A stretch of DNA of 64,000 nt, from NCBI GenBank assembly GCA_947846985.1, contig CANTUZ010000004.1:49329672-49393671 (forward strand), in the 5' to 3' direction. The notes below the pieces were generated by a model. The model was given only the letters and a program-made list of their open reading frames with translations. It ran no database searches and was not told the origin of the DNA. This DNA is from Fratercula arctica. Lineage: Eukaryota; Chordata; Aves; Charadriiformes; Alcidae. The translations under genes and the position numbers were made by a program. Shown here piece by piece: positions 46,443 through 61,400 of the stretch (position 1 is the stretch's first letter; every line of letters begins with the position of its first letter).

Positions 46443-49400
46443 ATGAGTCTGCAGATTTTAAACGCAGAAAATGGAGGAAATGTCAATGATGATCTAACAG
46501 CGGAAGACTGTGGCTTTTTCTTTGCACCACCGGAACCTACAGGGAGACCTTCCATTCTACGCCTGTCCCAGAAAGAAAACTTGCCACCAAAAAGTGTCGC
46601 AAAAGCTATGAAGGTAAACTTCTGCTTTTGTATTGATTATATTCTTTTGCCTTCCATGATCTCTGCTACTGAATGCATATGCTGTTTGGAGCTTGAAAAT
46701 ATTGTGGTGCTCATGTTCTTCCTTTCCCCCCCGCCCTGTTCCTTTCGTAAAGGTAACCTTTCAGACTCCTCTGAGAGATCCTCAGACTCGAAAAATCTTA
46801 AGTCCTACTATGACAGACAAACTTGAGACTACTTTCACGCTTGATGATTCCAGTGCAGCCTTGGCGGATGATCTTTTATCTGCACTCATCAATGTTGAGT
46901 AAGTAATGTATTCAATGCTAGTAGTATTAGCAATGTGGGACATACTCAAGATGGTTTTCCCCCATTATAAACCTGTATAGTTAAAACGTAATTTTGTATT
47001 TTATAACAAGACCTAAACTGCACAGAAGGACCAAAATTAATGCTCACTTTGACATGCAAACTCTTCTTCAAAAATGAAAATTTCTTAAAAATAATGACAA
47101 TTATCTTGGTTGTAATGTCGAATATCGACCTCTAACTTCTCAGTAACCGATTTCATAGAAAAAACTTATGATATAGATGAATAGTTCGAGAGAAGAGACT
47201 CATTAGGCAGAGAATACAAAACTGTTTCCTACAGTAAGGTTTTGATGTGAGACTACAGCTATTCTGAAGCTAATCCTTAAAGCTAAGCCTTAAAACTTCT
47301 CCTGTATGTTAAGTACGGTTTTATCTCTTCAGATTTTCTCCTTAAGATACATCTTCTGAAGGGTTAGCTTGAATTGACGCCTTGAGTCGATGAGCATTAA
47401 GATTAAAGAAAATCTAGCAGCACAAAATGAATATAACATCAATTCCAAGTACGAGCAAGTTCATGCGCCTTTAAAGTCTAGCAGCCTGGGTCTCCAAGTA
47501 GCTCATGGTAGCTGTCTAGAGAAGAGCCCAAAGTCTGGAGTGTTCCAATTTGGGGGTTTGCAACTCTCCTTTACTAGAAAGGTTGTTATAACAGTTTAAT
47601 AAAACAGTGTTATGACAATGTAATTTAATAGGTCTCAATGCATGTATTTTGTTACTGACTTCTTTTAGCTCCCTTTTAAACTTGTATAAACATCTGACAT
47701 CTATAATTCCCAGTGGCAAGAATTCTCAGATCTTAGCTTTGTCTTCTGCAAGGAAATGCATCCTTTTCCTTGTTTTTAACTACCTGATACTTTCATTTGA
47801 CCCCTATTCTTGTTTTTGGGAAGAGAAGGGAGGAAGATGGGAATACTTAAATGTTCTTTAAATGCGTAGGTTTGCTTCAACTGTTAACTTGCACGTATAC
47901 TCTAGTTTAGAAAAGTACGTCTGAGCTACCCACCACAATTTTTAAATAGCTTAGTTGCATTTACGCTCATGTGAATAAATGAAGATTTAGTACATATAAG
48001 GTTCAAGTGAGTTAAAAGGGCTATCACCAAACGGGTTTTAGTTGGGGAATAATTATGTATCAAGGTGTTGCATTTACTGTACATATCCTTTCTACTTTTA
48101 AAATGTTAAGTATCTGTTTGTAGCAAATAAACTAAAGGACTGGGTGTTGCTGAAGGGTGTCACTTTCGACTAGTCTCAAGTAATTCAAGTTTCAAGCAGG
48201 TGTCTCACTCTTGACTGGCATTTATTAGGTTAAACATTGGAGGAGAAAGGGAGGGGCCTGAGTAGTTGAACAAGCCTGGGGCTGAACTATTGCAGGGGAG
48301 AGGCACTCAGACCGGGTGAGAAGGACTTCCTGAACTCTTATCTCCCGCTTTTGCTTTCGGGTTTGTCAAAGTGGTGTTTTTAGTGAGTGGCTTTTACTCA
48401 TGTTCTGTTCTACAGCAGATATGGATGGCACAGAGAAATAATAACTTTATGAGCAGACAAAACAATGGGAGGAAATCCTGTTTCAGGAAGTAATGGTTTA
48501 ACTCTCTGTGGTCTGAGGCTAAGCCTCAAAAGTTGAGTAGAGTTCGGGGAAATAAAGTGGAGAGCAATAACTTGTAGAATACTCAGCAGTAGTGAGTACA
48601 CAAACTCTTTCTTTATCCTGTTTCATCTGCTAGAGAATCTTACCTTTCTCTTACTGGAGAAGTATTTTCTTATATAGCACTTTGCTCTTCAGATTTGCTG
48701 TTGTACAGAGTTTAGAGTGCCTGAAGTCCAGGTTCTGTTTTGATATGTAGGCCCTCATAGATGAAATGTTGATGTATACTTTCAGGGGAAAAAAATATCT
48801 GCCAGAATGACCAGGCAAAGTAACATCTAGAATGGGAGAACCGGAATCGTGACTGAGTTTGGTCCTAAACTTGTGAGTCTGTCATGACTCATGGATGAAT
48901 CTACATGAAGGTGTACTACTAGTTATGCCTGTGTTTGAGCTACTTTCTGTTAATAACTTGTAGGTGATGTATATTTCACTGTCTAGTGAAATAGAAATAT
49001 CCATATGCTGTGGTGAGTAAAGCAGTCTCCGGTGATGACTGGCATAAGGTAAAATAGTTGTGTAGAACAGATAGCTTAAGAATACTGACTACTTTCAAGG
49101 ACTAATCTCGCTATAGTTCATGTGTACCAGTGCTCATAACTTTTGATTGTTTAGATGGCAACTGAATTCTTGCCATTATGGTATTCTTTTGCTGTCAGCT
49201 GCTTTATGTCAGAAAAAATCAGATTACTCTGAGTGTACAAAGCTACTTGTGCAAGTATCTTTCTAAAAAATTTCAAATGATGTCTAAAATAGCTATAGCA
49301 CGTGTCATCTCTTCTTTTTTTTTTTTTTTAAATGCAGCACGTGTCAACAAAAGACTGAAGCTGAAGCAAACAATACAGTGATAAATACACTAATGCCAGA

Positions 49401-52400
49401 GAAAGTCAGCGTGGCTCCTTACCCAGATGATGAGATGCCAGTGAGGAGTCGAGGTTCCTACAATCTTGACTTTGATAACTTAAATGACATCAATCCTTTT
49501 CAGAGTTCAGTGCAGTTGCAGCATTCTCCTGGAAATCTGCAACAGTCTCCTGTAAGAGTGTCTAGCAGCCCTGAAAAAACCTCTGAAAAAAGTAATGGTT
49601 CTCTTCTGCTGGATGATACAGTTCCCTTTGCTTCAACCACAGCAAGTACAGAGCGTTCAAGTGAAGAAGGGAAGACTCTTGTCTCTGGAAAAGAATCTGT
49701 ATTGAGAGAGCTGGAGTCTACCAAATCCAAGCTGTCCCCTAAGCAAGCAATCGGTGACCCTGTGCACGATGTGAAGTCTGGTTCCACAGACATAAGCCAA
49801 ATCAATAATTCAGTGAGATTAGCAGAAGCACCTACACCTCCTGTATGCTCATCTGGCAACTTAGGTCCCAGTAGTTCTGATGTAACTAATTCTTCTAAAA
49901 CTGGGGAATCGAAGCTTCGGAATATTTCAGTAGCAGAAAAAGACTCCACAGAAGAGTCAAAGCCTGCAGAAGACCTGTCTGTCTCCAAAGTGGAACTTGC
50001 AGAAAAGCCTGATGTCACCAAGACTGGACCAGTAAAACTGGAATTTGACTTTGATAATGCCACTGCTAGAAAGCCACCTCCTAAGAAGCTAGGTAAAAGA
50101 CCTGGAATTAAGCCACCTTCAAAAAAAGTTCCAATTACCAAAACAAAAACAGAGAATACTGAAGTGCAAAATAAAAGTAATGTGGAAGATGAAATCCCTG
50201 TTCCCAAAGCATCTTATAAGGTTGACTGGGACAAACTTGATGATCCAAACTTTAACCCGTTTGGAGGAGGCTCTAAAATTTCCAGCTCACTCAAGTGTTC
50301 TAAACCTAGCCCTCAGAAAGCTCACCTGCAAGAGGAACAGGATAGTACATCATCAAGAAGCGAGCTTCTTCCAGTGGCGCAGGATAACAGATCAACTACC
50401 TGTGAAATTCTTAGGAAAAGAGAACCCGAAAGTCTGTAAGTAAATCTAGCTGAATGTAGAAGCACCTTGAACTCATGTGAGGAAAAGATAGTCGTATGGT
50501 GTCTGTAGTTGATTCCTGCCTCCTTGACTCCTTCCCTCTGAGGTTGTCTCAGCCTGTTGCACAATGTAACCTTTAACACAATATGTTGCAACAGCAAATA
50601 TCTCATTGGCTAGCTCTGGGCAAAAAGTGTTCTTAAATCCAGAGGAATGGAAGGGAATAGGCTTATATGGGAGGAGCATTAGTACCTTGGTCAAGTGGCT
50701 CTTCCCCACTCCTTCAAGTTTAGAATAAAATGTGGAGAATTAAGTGACTTCTGCCGTTTTTCAAAAAACAGGTAAGTAGGCAGTAGCATTGCACATCATG
50801 CAGCACGTGAAGGGACTAGGCAATTCTGTGTTCTAAGTGTCCTGGCTGAATTCTGAGGTGCTGTTTCTTCCTTGCATGTTCTTGGTATCTGAATGCTATC
50901 TCCAATAAAAAGGCTTGTCACTAAAGTTGCATATTTTTTTTTGGCACTGCATAAAACTTTTTATTTGAGAATGGGAGGTGCTGTGTTGGCTTTCCTAGAA
51001 AGCCTAGCTGCTAAAATATCAGCATTACTGTAGACAGCTAGGTGCTTACCAGAACTAGACTGGCACAAGATGCTCATTTGACAGAAATGTTTGCTCTCTT
51101 GCACCCCATGTAACATGATCAGCTACTGTTTACCAAGTTGAAAAGTTAAGTTTGTGCTGTCAGCAGTAACTGAAATATAGAACTTCTCTAAAAGTTCTGT
51201 ACTTTATATCAATAATCACTGCATTACTTTAGTAAGAGTAGCAGGCTCCTTGTAATTCTGTTCACAGTTAAACAAAATGCCTATCTTTAATTAAAAAATA
51301 ATGGGCTTAACAAATGGAAATCAGAGAACAGTGTGAAGTCAATAGGAGTTAAGTGATACTGATGTGACTTTCTGCTTCTTATGGAGGGAGAGCTTTCTGT
51401 CACTTATGTTGTCACCAGGCAAGATAGTGAATTTACATCCCCACCCTCAAAGCTTCCTGTACTATGGCGGTAGAAACCTTACTTTGTTCAATACTTCAGT
51501 ATATCTAGTAAATAGAATTCAGAACTGTGTGACTTTGGATTTTGATTTTTTTTTTTTTTTTTTTACTTTAGGGAAATTGGCAAACAGAGTGTGGTAGAAG
51601 ACAAGCCAATAGCTCAAGAAGACAAGCCAGAAGTTAAAGCAGAAGCTGAACTTCCAGGAGATATACCTATGGTAAGGTATAGGAAAGATGACCAGTTCTT
51701 ACCAAATTGCTCCATGAAAGAGTTCTTTGACTTAACCTTATCAAACATGTGTTTGACAAAGTTATTTTGTCCAAGAACTAGTGTTTTGATGCATCTTCAG
51801 CAGCTCTAGAATGAATATCAACTGTGCAGACTTGTTTTTTGAAGGTAACATCAGAGACAACCAAATTGGTGCCTTGGTATTTAGTATCTTTTTTGATCAG
51901 CAGTCACATAGAAGGACAAACATAAGGGTGTGGACTCTAAAAAAAAAAAAGTGACTCTTGTATAATATGAGCTGTACTGAGTGTTGGTAGTTCAGTTCTA
52001 TGCCTGTGAACTCTTGATTTTTATGCTGGCTGCCCAGCTAGTTTGTGACAAACCAATTTCATCGTTATTGTGACTTTCGTTGCATTTAAATCATTATTTT
52101 AACAGTAAAAAGGATTGTGTTTTTCTCATCAGGAGAAGCAAATGAGCCCATCTGAAATGTCTCCAGCTAATGTCCCCCCTCAAGATAATTTGGTTTCCGC
52201 TGACAGTGGAAAAAAGTCAATGTCTGCAGAAGAAATTAAACCCAGTTCCCACAGAACCGAAATAACAGCGGATGAGCAGATGGCTAGTACTGAACCTGAT
52301 GAGCTCTTCAGACCATCATCAGAAGGTAAGGGCGTTTCTTTAGAACAGACTGGAAACGTATTGTTATAATAACCTCTGCTTAGGTAGTTCTCTACTTCAC

Positions 52401-55400
52401 TTTTGTCATTGATTCTGTTGGGTTTTTTTGTCTCACTTTGCTGTTCTGAAAGGACTGTAAAATCTACAACCCTATCAGGGGTGGGAAGTGTACCTAAACT
52501 TATTTCTAACTTTCTCTGGATTAAGCTAAATTCAAAAATCTGGCTATTAGTGTTCAGCTGCCTGGAAGGATGAAACTTAGGCTGGTACAGAAACAATTAA
52601 GAGTTTCAGTGGCAGCTTTCTGTGCTGGGAAAAATGGTCCCTTAAGATCACTTCTGGTATTAAGCACTTTAAATTGAGAGCACTAGAGCTATGCAACTGC
52701 CTGTATTTGAGTCTTGTAGATTACTGCAGGCCTTAGTGCTACTTGAATACTGATTTCATATTGCAGCGTGGATGGTCTTTCTGCACTTACATGCCTGTCC
52801 TGAAAGCTTACTTTATATAGTAAACTTACATAGCTGTGACTTAACCACCTGGAAGGCTTATTCCTTGTAGGAGCACTGTATGGAAGGATGAGCAAATGAC
52901 TTGACTGCAGTGCAGTCTATCACTTCTCTTAATACTTGAGTGGAATCACAGCATTGAGAAATGTCTATAACTTCATTGTCCAAATCTGAGTTGTGTGCTA
53001 ATCTTAATGGTGAGATTGCCAATCTTATTCTTTTACGGGGCATTGTATAAAAGAGTAGAATATCTGAGTGTGCTTGCCACTTTAACCATAGAACAACAGA
53101 TGTTCTTCAACTGTGCGTTAAATTCTACATATTCTTACAGGTATCTGGGGACAAATGGAAGCTGTAAGTTTGTTTAGCTTAGAAATCTTAGCCTGTTTTT
53201 TTTATTTTATTTTCAGGTCCAGATAGAAAAACATTTTTACTAAGTGAAAAACTAGAGCCTATGACATGGGAGCAGGGATTTATTTGCTTATACCTATTTG
53301 TTTCTGTCTGTGGGTGCTTGACTGTAAGGCAACATGAGAATGTGGTGTCTTGATTGTATCATTTCTTTCTTTTCTAGTTCTAGGAATGGGCATAGAAATA
53401 GACTATCTGGAACAGTTTGGGACTTCATCAGTAAGTATGACATTGAAATGTTTTGTTTACCTCCCTGGCAGAGGGGAGAGGAAAGGAAAACAAAACTGTC
53501 AAGCCTTAAATGTTTTCATGAAATACTTTGAACTTGCCCACAGAAATACAGGTTCTATTCTGGAGGAGTGTGTTTACAAGGCTGGGCAGGGGGTGGTGGT
53601 GGAAGGAATAGTTATAAGCAATTCTGCTAAGGATCAGAGGTCTTATGCTTTCAGTTTGTGAAGGTGCTATTTTTCTTTAATAGTGGGGGAAACTGAGATG
53701 GATGACGTTTCAGCTCTCTGCTTGCCAAAGTGCAAGAACATAATGCTTTGAAAGCTCAGGATCATTGTTTTGAAAATACTTTTTTTTTTTCCTAAGCTCT
53801 TTTGTTTTACGGGCAGTTTCAGGAAATCTGTCTCTAAATTGGGCATGTCATGTTTCAGTTAGTTCAGTGTAGTTACTCTTTCTCCTACTTTGGTCTGGAG
53901 CAGGGGTGGCTCTGGATACATTGTAAATACACTGAACTGAAATTGTTTTTTGATTGTGCTGTGTTTGTCCTTATTGTTGTATGAGCAAAGACAGACAATG
54001 ACACACAGTGCTCGTTCACCTTAAAAAAAACTCTTTCGCTTTCAGTGTCTTCTGTTGGTTTTGAATAGTTCATTACATTTGCCCTTTTCTGTCTGTGAGC
54101 AGATTGAGTTCACTTGATATTACATAAGGATTTAAGCGTGTGGGCACTGAATTTTCTTACGCAATCTTTCTCCTGAGAACAATGCTCTGGCCACTGAAGA
54201 ATAGGCTCACCCTCTCTCTAGAGGATTATTTGTGTGTGTGTGGGATGTGCATGTTGTGCTATGAAGTGGCATATCTGCCATTTTATGCCTCTTTCCCTTC
54301 AGTTCAAAGAGTCTGCCTTGAGGAAACAGTCGCTGTATTTGAAGTTTGACCCTCTGTTGAGAGACAGTCCGAGAAAACCCATTTCTGGTACTATTGAAAC
54401 AAATACAAATATCATGACAGCTCCACTTCAGTGTGGGTAGGTATTGACTTGGTCTAGGCTGTAGTACATAGTTGTACGAAGAAAGGCAGTGCTTGAATGT
54501 AATGGTGTATGTTTGTTCATTTTTAGTCCTGTTGCTGATTTAAGTAAATTGCTTGAGGAAGCGGAAAAGCCTGCAGTGAGTCTTCAAAATGAAGAAAAAC
54601 CAAAAGGACTAGATCTTCTGGGAACATTTACAACTTCTGTAAGGGTGTCTGGAATGGTAACAGGTTTCATGTTGATATTTTGGGAAAGGGATTGGCTAGG
54701 TTCTGGACTTAAGACTTACGCAGATATTCTAAGGATTGCAGAATGCTTAATACTTATTTAAACTGTTATCTTAAAAACCAGGTTGGATACTAATTTATAT
54801 CAGAATTGAACTTTTTGAAGGATGTAATTTTCTTAAGTATTTTTTTTGGAAGCTGGGGGCATTGCACATGATCTAGGAGAATTTGAGTTTTTTTTAAGAA
54901 TGCTTTAATCAAGCAATCTTTTTCATGCAGTTGAAGCCACAAAAATAAGACAAGCTTGTACTTTAATTCCACTGCTGGGATGAAAAGCACTTCTTTGATT
55001 TAAACATGATGCTGTACAGTTTAAGGCTTGTACTTTAAGCAGCCTTTTAAGAACAGATCTGCACACAGCAGTTCATCCTGAAATGGTGCCTCTTTTACTG
55101 GTGGGGAACAGTGTGGTGTCATCTGCTTTGTTTCATAGCTATAATTGGTGGGTAGCAGTTTCTGTTATACCTTACAGATAACTACATAGTAGAGATCTAC
55201 AAAGCAAGAAAGTTATGGTAATAAAGTTATGGAGGTATTTTGGGTGCTTAAGTAAAATATGTTGACTTACCATCAAATCTGCATACAGCTACTCAAAGGC
55301 ATGAAAACAGGAATCTGTTGAAACTCTACTTTTTTTTTTTCTTCCTCACAGGAAACAGATCCCCTAACTGCAGACTCCTTGCCTACTGATGTTCCTCCTC

Positions 55401-58400
55401 TTCCTCTTGCTGCTTCCACAAACACTGCAGTGGATGCTATTATAGATGTGCTAAAATATAGCCAAAAAGACATGGATGCAGCTGTTGAGCTGGTTAAAAG
55501 AGAGGTATGGTGACGCTTCCAAAGCATAACTTTGCATGGTCTTGAAAGTCCCTTGTGCCTAGCTTATCTGGTACAATTCTCTCTACTTGCTAATTCTTTC
55601 CATCTTACTTGACGTAAGCATCTTGTTCTGAACAAGAACTTGATAGGAGCAGTAGGTATAAACTCTTCAGAGGTAATATCTAAGGAAATATGGTAAACTT
55701 CACTATTAGTCAGTCAGCTTCTGCCTTAGAAGTGGTCAGTATTAAAAAGCATTCATTATCAGATGGAATGGTTAGGCTTAATATCAGTGATCTGAATACT
55801 CTTTATTAAATTAATCAGGAAATACCTGTTCTTTCCAATGGGAGGGCTCTGCTTCTTCTGATATGATTACTTCCTTAATATAAAACTGTAATGACAATTC
55901 AGCGCAGTGATCAATTTTTGTTGTGAGGTGGGGAAGCACAATAGTATGTCCAGCTTATAAAATGAAGGTGAGATCTAGAGCTCACTGGAGGGGAACAACA
56001 TTAGTGGAGGAGGGAGGAAGTAGTCAGTGGAATTTCAAGCATATTCTGTAGCTATATCACTACAGAAATTGCTTTTAAACTCCCGTCTTCTTACTGATGC
56101 AAGGAGAGTTATGTATCCACTCACTTAAAAATATTTGAGTATCTGATTCATTATGGCTTCTGGGTTATGTAACCTTCCATATACTAAATAATGTAAGGGG
56201 AATACCTTAACATAAATGTCCTTAAAGCTAATCAAGTCACTTCAAAATTAACTTCAGAAGAAAATAGAACGTTCAAAATTCCTTGCTAGCTATACTGCAG
56301 GTAGTGACAAGGACACCAAACGGAGATGACCTGTGATTATTTACTGCTTAAGTTATTCTCTGTCTTTAAAGTACAAAGATACTAGCTTTTCTACGAGTAA
56401 CTCTTCCTTTCTGTCACTTAGGAGGATGCTTTTACCCAGCATGTTGTCTAGTATAGGAAAACAAGTGCAGCTTTGACAAGGGACAGCTTTTAGTGGATTG
56501 ATCTAAAATGAAGACTGTATATAATAACAGGGAGTAAAGCTTGTAATATCTTAAAATTAATGCTCTGATCTCTAGTTTCAAAAAACTATTTTGAACATGC
56601 AAACCTAGTTGTAGCAAGACAGGTGTGACTGGATGGCTCCAGCTGTGTCACTTAAAGAAATAAAAATTCTTGGAATTACTGTGTTAACCTGAAAGGAAGA
56701 CAGACTAAATTTAAAGATTGCTTTTTTTTGGTGAAACAACTCAAGAGTGGAAGGACGGGGGGGGAACCCAACCTATTTACCTTCTGGGCAAATACTATAC
56801 TTCATGGAAGCATGCTTTTTTGGGTCTGCTTGAACCATTTCTGTTGAGTTTGCGAACAAAAGTTTCTAACAGATTTCCATCTTCCTACATTTTTGCTCTT
56901 GTAACGTTTGTTCTGGCCTAACTATTGTTAATTCTTTCTCTTTATGTTTTGGTACATTCTTTTTTCACTTGTGCCCTATTTCCTGTCATCTGAAATATTA
57001 CAATACATCTAAAATAAGTTTACTCTAAAATAAATACTGAAAATCAGTGTGCTACAGTATATTATGCAACTTTGAGGGGGAAATCAGCTGTAATCAGATG
57101 CTCTCACCTTCTCTTGTTTAAAATTCCAGGTTGTTTTATGTATTTTGGGCCTCTGTCATTGAAGGTCTCCCACACTGCAGTCAACTATCAGTGTTATAGT
57201 TATTGAAAGAAACTATCAATGTCAAAAACTAAGTACAAAACTAAGTTTATGGAATTTGCACCAAGTGTTTAGCAAAGAGTGCTTATATTGCTTTATACTG
57301 TTACTATGAGCTCTGGTTTAATTTCACTGATGTGAAATAGGTATGGTTATTCTTAGAAGAACTGCAGTATCTTTAAATTTGGAAACATGGCAGGGGAGGA
57401 TTGAGTATTGAATATAAATTATTCCAAACAGCAATTTGATCTTGGCTAGAATAGGCTTCTGGTATTTGCTCTTTTCTATATTGAGATTAGGAGATTTTTG
57501 TTGCTTTTTTGTCTGCCTTGTAAATAAAAAGGGAAATATATGTCCCTTCAGAGAATATTAATTCTTGAGAAAACATAACTGGCCAAGGAATAATGACCTA
57601 CATATACGATGAGTAAGAGTAGCCAAGAGATTGATTGAGTTGACTCTGATTTTGCCATTTGAAGAGATAGTGGTAAAACTGAGCGAGAATTGTGTATGTG
57701 AAATCTACTTATCAATCTACATCTTATTTTACTCCATATTGTAATGTAACACTTAATTTTGATTCTGTTAAGCAGTTATAACTTGATATGGAGAAAAATA
57801 AGTTATAAGTATACCTTAGCTGCCCTTCAGACTGTTCTGAGTATCAAATCTTGTATCTCTTCCTGTGCAAGAAATAAAGGTTTATGTTTTCCCTCAAAGG
57901 TTGAGGAGAAACAGTTGGAGACTCAGGAATGGAAAAAGAAGTATGATAAGCTTCATATGGAATACAAGGAAATGGGGTATGAATGTGTCCTGATTTTTAT
58001 ATCTGCTTATTTATTCCAGCTTCTTTTTCTAACTTAATTTCAACATTTTTTCATGGGTTTTTTTTTTTTTTTAGAAAAATAGTTGCTGAGTTCGAGAGTA
58101 CAATAACACAAATGATGGGTAAGTTCCACATTTACACTTTGAGTGGCCTGGGGGTGAGTAGGGCCTGCTTAGGCTAAGGTTACTAACTGGAGTTAGTACT
58201 CTTTCACTTCTTCTAGCATTAATATTTCAAGTGCTTCCAGGGTGAGTGTAAGGTTTCAGACAAGGTAGAATCACTCTTTATGCATATTCATAAAGACATG
58301 ATATCACTTGGTAGGTAATGATGACTTCCTCAGTCAGGCATGAACACATCTAACCTTTTCTTATTCTTCAGTGGAGTGTGAGCTATTGGTTTATAAAAAC

Positions 58401-61400
58401 TGGCAGATTCAGTTGTCTGCACCTTGTGTTTAACTGTTCATTATCTGACCTTATTTAAGTGATAAGATGTCAATAGAAGTTCTTGCTGGACAGATCTGGC
58501 CTTTGCTTTGGTCAAATCTGTGGCTTCAAAGCTAGGAAGACATCACATGAAACTTGTTTGTATAGGTACATGCTCCTAGTTCAAAGCTGAATAGCCAAAT
58601 CTATGCCTTACTTAAATGTAGCTCCTTAAGGAGACTGAATATTATGTCAGCTTTTTTGTGCTTTAAGCTTATGGGAAACGTAGCTCAGGTGTGCTAACAA
58701 AAACTTGTCCTGAAAGAATTTGCTATGCTGGTTTGGCTTGTTATCCCAGTCTCCTTCAGATCTTCCAGCTATTGTGTGTATTTAATGAAAACAAATATTT
58801 TCTGATTCCTTGCTTCTGTCACAACATTTGAGGCTCCTGTTACAGTAAACTCAGGGGTACTGTTGTGACTACATTGCAGGGGAAACAATGCTTTAGGCAA
58901 GCATTTCATAATTGGTCTTTCATGGCCTTATGATTGGTGTGAGGTAGTATTGTAGCAAGTAAAGAGAATATGACTGCTTTCTTAAAAGCAAAGCTATGGT
59001 GTCCTCTCAGAGGAGAAGGCTATGTTATGAAACCCTTTTTTCTTTTTTTTTTTTCTTAAGGGGAAGAAGTGAAGATGTGGGGGTTCTCTGTCCATACTAT
59101 GGAACTAGTTTTATGCTAATGCAGTAACTATCATGAGCGTAACCCTGTTAACTCCACTTTCTTTAGAGGATGCTCAGAAGCAGAAGGAACTTTCAAAGAA
59201 AGAAATGCAGAGAATGGTGGAAGAGAAGCAACAAGTTATTTCAGATTTGAACTCTATGGAGAAATCTTTTTCTGAACTCTTCAAACGATTTGAAAAACAG
59301 AAAGAAGTGCTAGAAGGTTACCGCAAAGTAAGATGCTATAATGTGAATAATATTCTTCCAAGATATATGAGACTTAGTGGAGAGGAAATGATGAATTTCT
59401 AGAGCAGCCATTAATTAGCTAGTATAGGCATTACCTGTAAAACCAGGTGCTAAGTTGCTGTTTGTTTAAAGATTTTTAAAAAATTACTGGTTTGTTATAT
59501 TTAGTGGCTGGCTTAAAGTATGATAATGATCTCTGTTAGAAGCCAAAGTTTCTTCAAACAGAAGAATGAGCTGTTTCTTGCTGCATGCATATCACTCTTC
59601 TGTTAATCATAGAGACAGTGTCACGTAGCAACTGCTGCGTAAGGGCATTTTCCCCCTTCATTATGTTGAATGGATGCTGAAGATCATTTGCTATTCCAAG
59701 TCAAAATGATAATAGTTTATTGGGCATTATTTAGCTTAAAAAAACCCTCCAACTTGGTAAAGTCAGGCCTTTGTTCTGCAGCATTTTCAGAGACTGGAGG
59801 AATGAAGCTAATGAGGACCATAAGCTATGGTTTCTTAATGCACAAAATGCATAAAAACTAATTCAGTTGGTGCTTAGAAAAAGTGCCTTCAGATTTTTTT
59901 CCTTCAGTTATCCTTTAATGTCTGTTCAATAAAACTTAGAACTCTCTTGTTAGGTTTCATAGTAGTCTAGGTTTGAGAAACAGGAATAATGTCTGTGTTG
60001 CACCTTAAATTTCTGCTTTACTAACACATCAAGCTTCCTTCATCTTGTGTCCCTTCCATCTCTACACCGTAAATTCAGAAGCCCTTTCCTTAGCACAGAC
60101 TTAAAACATCACTCGGAAGCAGCTGCTAAATTCAAGACCTGGAATTAGTAAGGAGTCTTAACACTGTTTGTTTCAAACAGTTCCAACTTGCTTATAATAC
60201 CTAATACAATAAGGTGTCATACTGTCTGTGGCTACCAAGGTAACTTTTCTGCTGTTAATGTTGGATTCATTTATGTTGGGGTCCAAAGCCTGAATCTTTC
60301 CATAGATTCTCTGAAGTAGCTGGACTTCTAGTTATTCTTAGGACAATTGCAAGCTAAGACAAAGCTGATTTTACAAAAAACAACAAAAAAACCAACCCAC
60401 CCTGCCAAAAGAAAAAACTGATTAGCGACCTTTCCCCTTTAGTAAAATTTATTACTAAAACAGTATATTGAGAGGGTAATAGGATGAATAAATCTTGGGT
60501 TGCAAAGTTAAGAGTTGAAAGGGAGATCTTTAGTCCCTATGTAGGTCTATGGGACTTCACAGTTGTTCCTCTTACTCTGGTGAGGAAATACTGCCATTTT
60601 GGTGTAGTCAAATAGCTTTTTACATGTTAGTATATGGAGGAGTCTCTCACTTCACAAATGGGCTAACTAAGCTGCTTGGTTTTGGGACAGAATGAAGAAG
60701 CTCTGAAAAAATGTGCTGAAGAATACCTGGCTAGAATTAAAAAAGAGGAGCAGAGATATCAGGCGTTAAAAGCACATGCTGAAGAAAAGCTGCATCAGTA
60801 AGTACCATGTCAAGAAGCCAAATACTGGGAGTGAAATAAATAGTTTTCACAGTTACTGCAAAATGTGGTTGACAAATACCAAAACTTGGCTTAAACCACT
60901 TTTTAGTTTGGGTATTAATCCAAAGTACAAGCACCTAATGTAATTCTATGAACAGTTTTGCTGTGTTGTCTGAAAGGGGTGTAAACACCATCTTGCTTCC
61001 ATTTCAGAGCAAATGAGGAAATTGCTCAGGTACGAAGCAAAGCTAAATCGGAGACTGCAGCACTGCAAGCCAGTCTCCGCAAAGAACAAATGAGGATCCA
61101 GTCTTTAGAGAGGACCCTTGAACAAAAGGTTAGTCAAAATGCCATGGGTGTGTCTCTTCAAGCTGTTGTCTTGTACAAGGTAGTTCTCAACCTAGTCTCA
61201 GTGCTAGAAATAGCCATGCGAACTCTGCTGTTTTTGATGGCTGCTGTCCTGGTAGGCTTTGGGGAAATAAGCATTGAAACTTACGGCACAACTGTATTAT
61301 GTCAAGACTCAACTGTTTGTTTAGAGTGTTTGGAGCAAAAGGTTTGTTCCTGCAGAAGTGATCAGTCCAGGCTACCGTGTTAGGAGGTTATCTAAACTAC

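Noticed and set aside
49500..50207. 235-codon minus-strand open frame
   Set aside because: Exact shadow of TACC3's large coding exon on the opposite strand.
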